A program made the position numbers and the translations under genes. A stretch of DNA of 64,000 nucleotides from Paraburkholderia bryophila (lineage in GTDB: Bacteria; Pseudomonadota; Gammaproteobacteria; Burkholderiales; Burkholderiaceae), in assembly GCF_003269035.1 (NCBI RefSeq), contig NZ_QLTK01000029.1, positions 29,939 through 93,938 of the forward strand, given 5' to 3'. The number at the start of each line of letters is the position of its first letter. The stretch's first letter is position 1. This document shows positions 60,200 through 64,000 of this stretch, piece by piece. The notes below the pieces were generated by a model, which had not been told where the DNA came from, did not search any database, and saw nothing but the letters and a program-made list of their open reading frames with translations.

Positions 60200-62062
60200 T
60201 TGGCCGATCAGCAGATTCCGGCGCTCGAGCGCCGTCCCTCCTCCACGCTTCCCGCTCAAGCCAGTCCGTGCGACGCGCTGACCATCCGCGCGCAATCGCT
60301 CAGCGCCGGCTCTCCCTGCCGGCGTAAGAAACTCGCGCTGGCCGCGACTATCCTCGGCTCCAGCATGGCGTTCATCGATGGGTCCGTGGTCAACGTCGCG
60401 TTGCCGTCGATCCAGACCGAACTGGGCGCGAGCGTGGCGGCGATTCAGTGGGTCGTCGATGCGTATCTGCTGTTTCTCGGCGCGCTGGTGCTGGTGGGCG
60501 GCTCGATCGGCGACAAGCTCGGCCGGCGCACCGTGTTTATCGCCGGGATCGTGCTGTTCACGCTGGCATCGATCGGTTGCGGCCTTGCGCCCGACGCCGC
60601 CGCGCTGATCGCGGCGCGCGCCGTGCAAGGCGTGGGCGCGGCGCTGCTGGTGCCGAGCAGTCTGGCGATCATCGGCGCGGTGTTCGACGACCGCGAACGC
60701 GGTCAGGCGATCGGCACCTGGGCCGGCGTCGGCGCGATCACGTCGGCGCTCGGCCCGGTCTCGGGCGGCTGGCTGGTGGACACGTTTTCGTGGCGGGCGA
60801 TCTTTTTCCTCAACGTGCCGATTGCCTGCGCGACGGTCGCGCTGGCGGTGATCGCCGTGCCGGGTAGCCGGCAGGACGATGATGCGGTGGTGGAATCGGT
60901 CGGCGGCGCGGCGCGGGGCGAGCCTTCAGCACAGGTCGATGCGGACGCGGAGGTCGATGCGCCCGCACGGGTTGATGCGAATGGGGAGGTCGATGCGGAT
61001 GCCCAGGTTCATACGTCTGCCCAGGTTCATTTGGCCACGCGGGCTCAACCGTCCACACCCGCAAAACTCGACTGGCTGGGCGCAACCACCGCGACCGTCG
61101 GGCTTGCCGCGCTGACCTATGGCCTGACGCTCGCGTCGGCGCACGGTTTCGGCGACCGCTGGGTGTTGGCGGCGATCGTCGGCGGTTTGCTGGTGATGGG
61201 CGCATTCATCGCGCTCGAAGCCAGAACGCCGAATCCGATGATGCCGCTCGACGTGTTCCGCTCCCGCGATTTCGTCGGCGCCAATCTCGTCACGCTGCTG
61301 GTCTACTTCGGGCTGGGCGGCGCGCTGTTCTTCCTGCCGTTCACGCTGATCCGCGCTTATGCCTACAGCGCGACCCAGGCCGGCGCGGCCTTGTTACCGG
61401 TGCCGGTGACGATCGGTCTGTTGTCGCGCTTTACCGGCGGACTGACGAGCCGTTATGGCGCGCGGGCCTTGCTGACGGCCGGCCCGGTGATCGCCGCGGC
61501 CGGTTTCGCGATGATCGCGTTGCCGTGGGTGCGCGGCGAGTACTGGCGCGGGTTTTTCCCGGCGCTGACCGTGCTTGGACTGGGCATGACGATCACCGTC
61601 GCGCCGTTGACGACGACCGTGATGACGTCGGTCCCGGCGGCACGCACGGGCGTCGCGTCGGGGATCAATAACGCGGTGGCACGGGTGGCGAGCTTGCTGG
61701 CGATCGCGGTGCTGGGGATCGTGTTCGTGTGGTCGCACGACGCCGCGCTCGATGCGCGGCTCGACGCGCTGCATGTAACGCGAGCGGCGCGCGAGGCGGC
61801 GAGTCTTGCGCACAGTGGCGGGAATGCGAGCGATGGCGGCGATGTGTCGTCCGGGTCGGTGCCTGCGGTGGGCAAGACTTCTTCGGACTCAGGGCTGCAA
61901 GCGTCCGCGCCGGGGGCACCTACGCAAGCGGCAGTTGCTGCGGCGCAAGCCACCTCGCTAGGCGCCGCGTTAAGAGCCGTCGCGCTGATGTCCGCATTGT
62001 GCGCACTGATCGGCGCGGCATTGGCGGCGGCGACCATCCAGCGCACGCGGCGCAAGCCGTAA
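60200..62062 (+). CDS. DHA2-family MFS efflux transporter with repeat loop
   Basis: A 620-residue, 14-helix drug exporter. Motif D1 is GSSMAFIDGSVVNVALPSI, motif A GGSIGDKLGRRTVF, motif C-like LGPVSGGWLVDTFSWRAIFFLNVP. Between helices 6 and 7 (residues 225-290) it has a non-family insert with tandem VDA-type repeats. A second acidic-Ser/Gly-rich insert (about 540-585) precedes the last helix. The start is TTG 60200, with GGAG 6 bases upstream. The 8-bp repeat upstream might affect its expression. No regulator is next to it. Confidence 0.9.
   Translation: MADQQIPALERRPSSTLPAQASPCDALTIRAQSLSAGSPCRRKKLALAATILGSSMAFIDGSVVNVALPSIQTELGASVAAIQWVVDAYLLFLGALVLVGGSIGDKLGRRTVFIAGIVLFTLASIGCGLAPDAAALIAARAVQGVGAALLVPSSLAIIGAVFDDRERGQAIGTWAGVGAITSALGPVSGGWLVDTFSWRAIFFLNVPIACATVALAVIAVPGSRQDDDAVVESVGGAARGEPSAQVDADAEVDAPARVDANGEVDADAQVHTSAQVHLATRAQPSTPAKLDWLGATTATVGLAALTYGLTLASAHGFGDRWVLAAIVGGLLVMGAFIALEARTPNPMMPLDVFRSRDFVGANLVTLLVYFGLGGALFFLPFTLIRAYAYSATQAGAALLPVPVTIGLLSRFTGGLTSRYGARALLTAGPVIAAAGFAMIALPWVRGEYWRGFFPALTVLGLGMTITVAPLTTTVMTSVPAARTGVASGINNAVARVASLLAIAVLGIVFVWSHDAALDARLDALHVTRAAREAASLAHSGGNASDGGDVSSGSVPAVGKTSSDSGLQASAPGAPTQAAVAAAQATSLGAALRAVALMSALCALIGAALAAATIQRTRRKP
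60932..61030 (+). repeat. 18-bp coding tandem repeat in the DHA2 pump
   Basis: About 5.5 units of 18 bp encode xVDAxA-type hexapeptides (QVDADA, EVDAPA, RVDANG, EVDADA, QVHTSA, QVH) at residues 245-277, in the central cytosolic loop. The units are in frame, so copy change keeps the protein intact. Confidence 0.8.
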
Positions 62063-62280
62063 CGCGTCCGTGGCGCTGATCTCGCGTGAACCGACAATGG
62101 AGTCCGACGCAAAACAATAGACTTTGACAGGAGACAATAGAGATTGACACACCAGCGCAGGCGGTTCGTGCCCCTCGGTCGCCACCAGCGCGAGGGTCGC
62201 GTCGCAGCCATTTTGAGCCATCCAATACACCCCGAAGAATCGGCGACAATCTCGACGAGCCAAGCCTATTCCGCGCGACC

Positions 62281-62628
62281 ATGTCCAATGACCAACGAAA
62301 CGTTTGCGAGCGATTCGGTGCAGAATATGCGCCGCCCGAGGCCAGCCAGAAGGTAGGAATTTCGCTTGCATCCCTTGAAAATGTGCCGCTTCACGCGGTT
62401 CGGCTATCCCCGGAAAACGGTACGTGCGGTTGGTATATTTATGGTGGCGAGTACTCAACGGACGCCGACTTTTATCAGGCGCTTCATGTCGGCCACCTGG
62501 TCGAGCGTTGTCCGAACATTCTCCCTTACCTGGCACTGCCGCCGGGATGGCGCGTATTGCTTGCGCCGGACTATGAGGATGTCTGGTTCGATGGTGAACT
62601 GCTGAAGTGCGTCGCTGATAGGCTGTAA
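62281..62628 (+). CDS. Imm33-like immunity protein
   Basis: A 115-residue protein of the Imm33/DUF2185-like group, recognised from CGWYIYGGEYSTDADFYQALHVGHLVERCPNILPYLALPPGWRVLLAPDYEDVWFDGELL. Such proteins protect against polymorphic or type VI toxins. No toxin gene is beside it, so it is an orphan. Its DNA is less GC-rich than the rest of the window, suggesting transfer. Start ATG 62281; the ribosome site is poor. Confidence 0.72.
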   Translation: MSNDQRNVCERFGAEYAPPEASQKVGISLASLENVPLHAVRLSPENGTCGWYIYGGEYSTDADFYQALHVGHLVERCPNILPYLALPPGWRVLLAPDYEDVWFDGELLKCVADRL

Positions 62629-62778
62629 CGGCCAGGAAGAGCCGTTGCCGAACGCAGGGAAGGTGACGTTTAAATGGCCGCGGCTCTCTCATAACCGACA
62701 TGTATTTGCCAGCGATGCTTAGCCGCAGCGATTGCTCCTCACTTCCTGTGGCGATACTGCGATCCCCTTGAGCGCTCT

Positions 62779-63765
62779 TTAGAACCCGCAAGGATTTGCT
62801 CGGAATCGCTGCAACGAGACCCTAGGCGGAACCTGGCCCGAACGTGGTTCCTTGAGGTACATCGCATTGATTGTCGGGCAATGCGCATCCACGTACGCCG
62901 AGATGCCTTCCAAATCTGCCGGGCTGATTGAGGGGCCACCATGTGCAACGCAGTAGTCATGCTGTTCTTCGGCAACGCATAGCTCATGATCATAAAGCGC
63001 CCGCTGAAATCGAAATCCATCTTTTTGCGATTGTTGAAGCTCTGCCTGTACGGCGCACGGCGAATTTGAATAAAACGTGAATGTGAGCCTAGTACCAATG
63101 TCATCGTTGGTTCGGCCCGAATAGCCGACGAGTGACGTCATCACGGGAATGCCTATGCCGCCTCCCGTAGGATGTGCAGCGGGCAACGCGTGATAGACGT
63201 CCGATTCAGTGATGCACGCGTAAGCCGGCAATGAAGTGAGTTGCAGACGGGCTTCCGTACCGTCTTGTATCAAGTACTGATCTGTGCATCGAATCGTGTG
63301 GTCAACGGTATATCGGATCGACGGTGGACTAACTGCGAGTGCCTGTGCGGTGGTCCACTTCCCGTCGCCGAAAGTGGTGTTCCTGTACCAGCCTCGCTCA
63401 TCCGCAGTAACCGTCGTTCTTGTTTCCTGTTTCGGATCCGAATATGTACGGCACTCCCCCGGTAAGGGCACCGTATCGGATGTCTTCGCACGATAACCGA
63501 TGCCGAGCACGTGCATTGTGGCACTGACGTCGAACAGTGCACCCGCATCCGCGACAGCGGCCAGTCGCTGCACGAAGCGGTCAATCATCAATGTTCGATT
63601 GCCGCCAGCGGCCTCCTGATAAGGCATCGCCCGATCAGGGCTGCTCGCCGAGTCAGGCGTCTGCGGGGCAATTTCTGCTCTGGAATGGGAGTCATGCGTC
63701 ATGCCAGAGCATGCCGAAAGTAGTATTACTGCTGTGATTATCAATACGGAAAATCGCATAGACAT
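62779..63765 (-). CDS. Lipoprotein of unknown function
   Basis: A 328-residue lipoprotein with signal MRFSVLIITAVILLSAC and the lipid-bearing Cys at about residue 19. The mature part has about 12 cysteines, likely paired in the periplasm, and no domain I can name. The N-terminus after the Cys is disordered and Ser/Pro-rich. Codon use is less GC-biased than in the core genes. It sits between an orphan immunity gene and a transposase, so it may be cargo of a mobile region; a T6SS-linked role is possible but not shown. Confidence 0.75.
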   Translation of the reverse strand: MSMRFSVLIITAVILLSACSGMTHDSHSRAEIAPQTPDSASSPDRAMPYQEAAGGNRTLMIDRFVQRLAAVADAGALFDVSATMHVLGIGYRAKTSDTVPLPGECRTYSDPKQETRTTVTADERGWYRNTTFGDGKWTTAQALAVSPPSIRYTVDHTIRCTDQYLIQDGTEARLQLTSLPAYACITESDVYHALPAAHPTGGGIGIPVMTSLVGYSGRTNDDIGTRLTFTFYSNSPCAVQAELQQSQKDGFRFQRALYDHELCVAEEQHDYCVAHGGPSISPADLEGISAYVDAHCPTINAMYLKEPRSGQVPPRVSLQRFRANPCGF

Positions 63766-63973
63766 GGACCACGCAAATTATGTCGGGCGATCATATCAGC
63801 ATGGCAGGTTCTTCAAGCTTTCGTGCTTGGTGGATTGTCAGATTCGAGTGGCGGCTAATTTCACCAAAACAGACAGCAATGCCGATGTGGTCGGATGACC
63901 GGAACGGGTCGAGCTTGTGTGAAAACGCGCTGATCGCCTAAACTGGATTAACTCATTCAGCATGGGTGACCGG

Positions 63974-64000
63974 ATGAAGCGATTCATAGAAGGTGAAGAT
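63974..64000 (+). mobile_element. IS1182-like transposase, first codons (cut by window edge)
   Basis: The last 27 bases read MKRFIEGED, the opening of IS1182-group transposases as I know them. The preceding GGTGACCGG may serve as ribosome site, and the element's left end should lie in 63770-63970, but I cannot fix its terminal repeat from one side. Nine codons are thin evidence; the extension beyond the window would settle it. Confidence 0.6.

Overview
The window is GC-rich, densely coded DNA. Its gene content (ACC deaminase with a divergent Lrp-type regulator, a phcBSRQ-like operon, two-gene AraC, LysR and SDR neighbourhoods, DHA2 efflux pumps, a ModB-ModC fusion) fits a plant- or soil-associated Burkholderiales chromosome, most likely Paraburkholderia. 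This is inferred from gene families and composition only. No rRNA, tRNA or CRISPR array was seen.

Layout. 1-8.2 kb: accessory region with folD behind a ZTP riboswitch, a GNAT enzyme, a proline dehydrogenase remnant, an orphan solute-binding protein, a secreted protein of unknown function, a leuB-like dehydrogenase and an AraC/SDR pair. 8.2-13.1 kb: an operon matching the Ralstonia 3-OH-PAME/MAME quorum-sensing order phcB-phcS-phcR-phcQ, with phcR broken by an internal deletion. 13.5-15.9 kb: a ParD-like protein overlapping a second methionine aminopeptidase, a winged-helix remnant, and an AraC-glyoxalase pair. 16.1-22.3 kb: a signalling operon (large hybrid kinase, CheR, CheB, receiver-kinase) with no CheA, CheW or chemoreceptor. 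22.5-28 kb: stress functions (HPII-type catalase, MipA/OmpV, exported MsrB-MsrA).

28-35.4 kb: acdR/acdS (ACC degradation), LysR with pirin and DoxX, alkane monooxygenase AlkB, and ahpF/ahpC. 35.5-45.9 kb: a PrpR-type sigma-54 activator facing an isocitrate-lyase/PEP-mutase-family lyase across a clear sigma-54 promoter and palindrome, then two DHA2 transporters, a GNAT enzyme, a short CDF protein, a 2OG-Fe(II) hydroxylase, an NTF2-like protein and a LysR. 46-54 kb: a molybdenum island (helical unknown protein, DUF2325 protein, HTH-only ModE, NifQ-like protein, small sulfite-oxidase-fold protein, lipoprotein, ModA and a ModB-ModC fusion). Four 24-bp ModE-like inverted repeats precede the unknown protein, DUF2325, sulfite-oxidase-fold and modA genes, so these appear to form one ModE regulon. 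54-62 kb: nicotinamide phosphoribosyltransferase, a CpaE/TadZ-like ATPase, a long non-coding stretch, a VpsR-like sigma-54 regulator, an 8-bp tandem repeat and a DHA2 pump with an internal repeat. 62-64 kb: an AT-richer edge with an orphan Imm33-like immunity gene, a lipoprotein of unknown function and the start of an IS1182-like transposase, suggesting a mobile or island boundary.

The strongest leads are the ModE regulon with its unstudied members and the truncated quorum-sensing operon.
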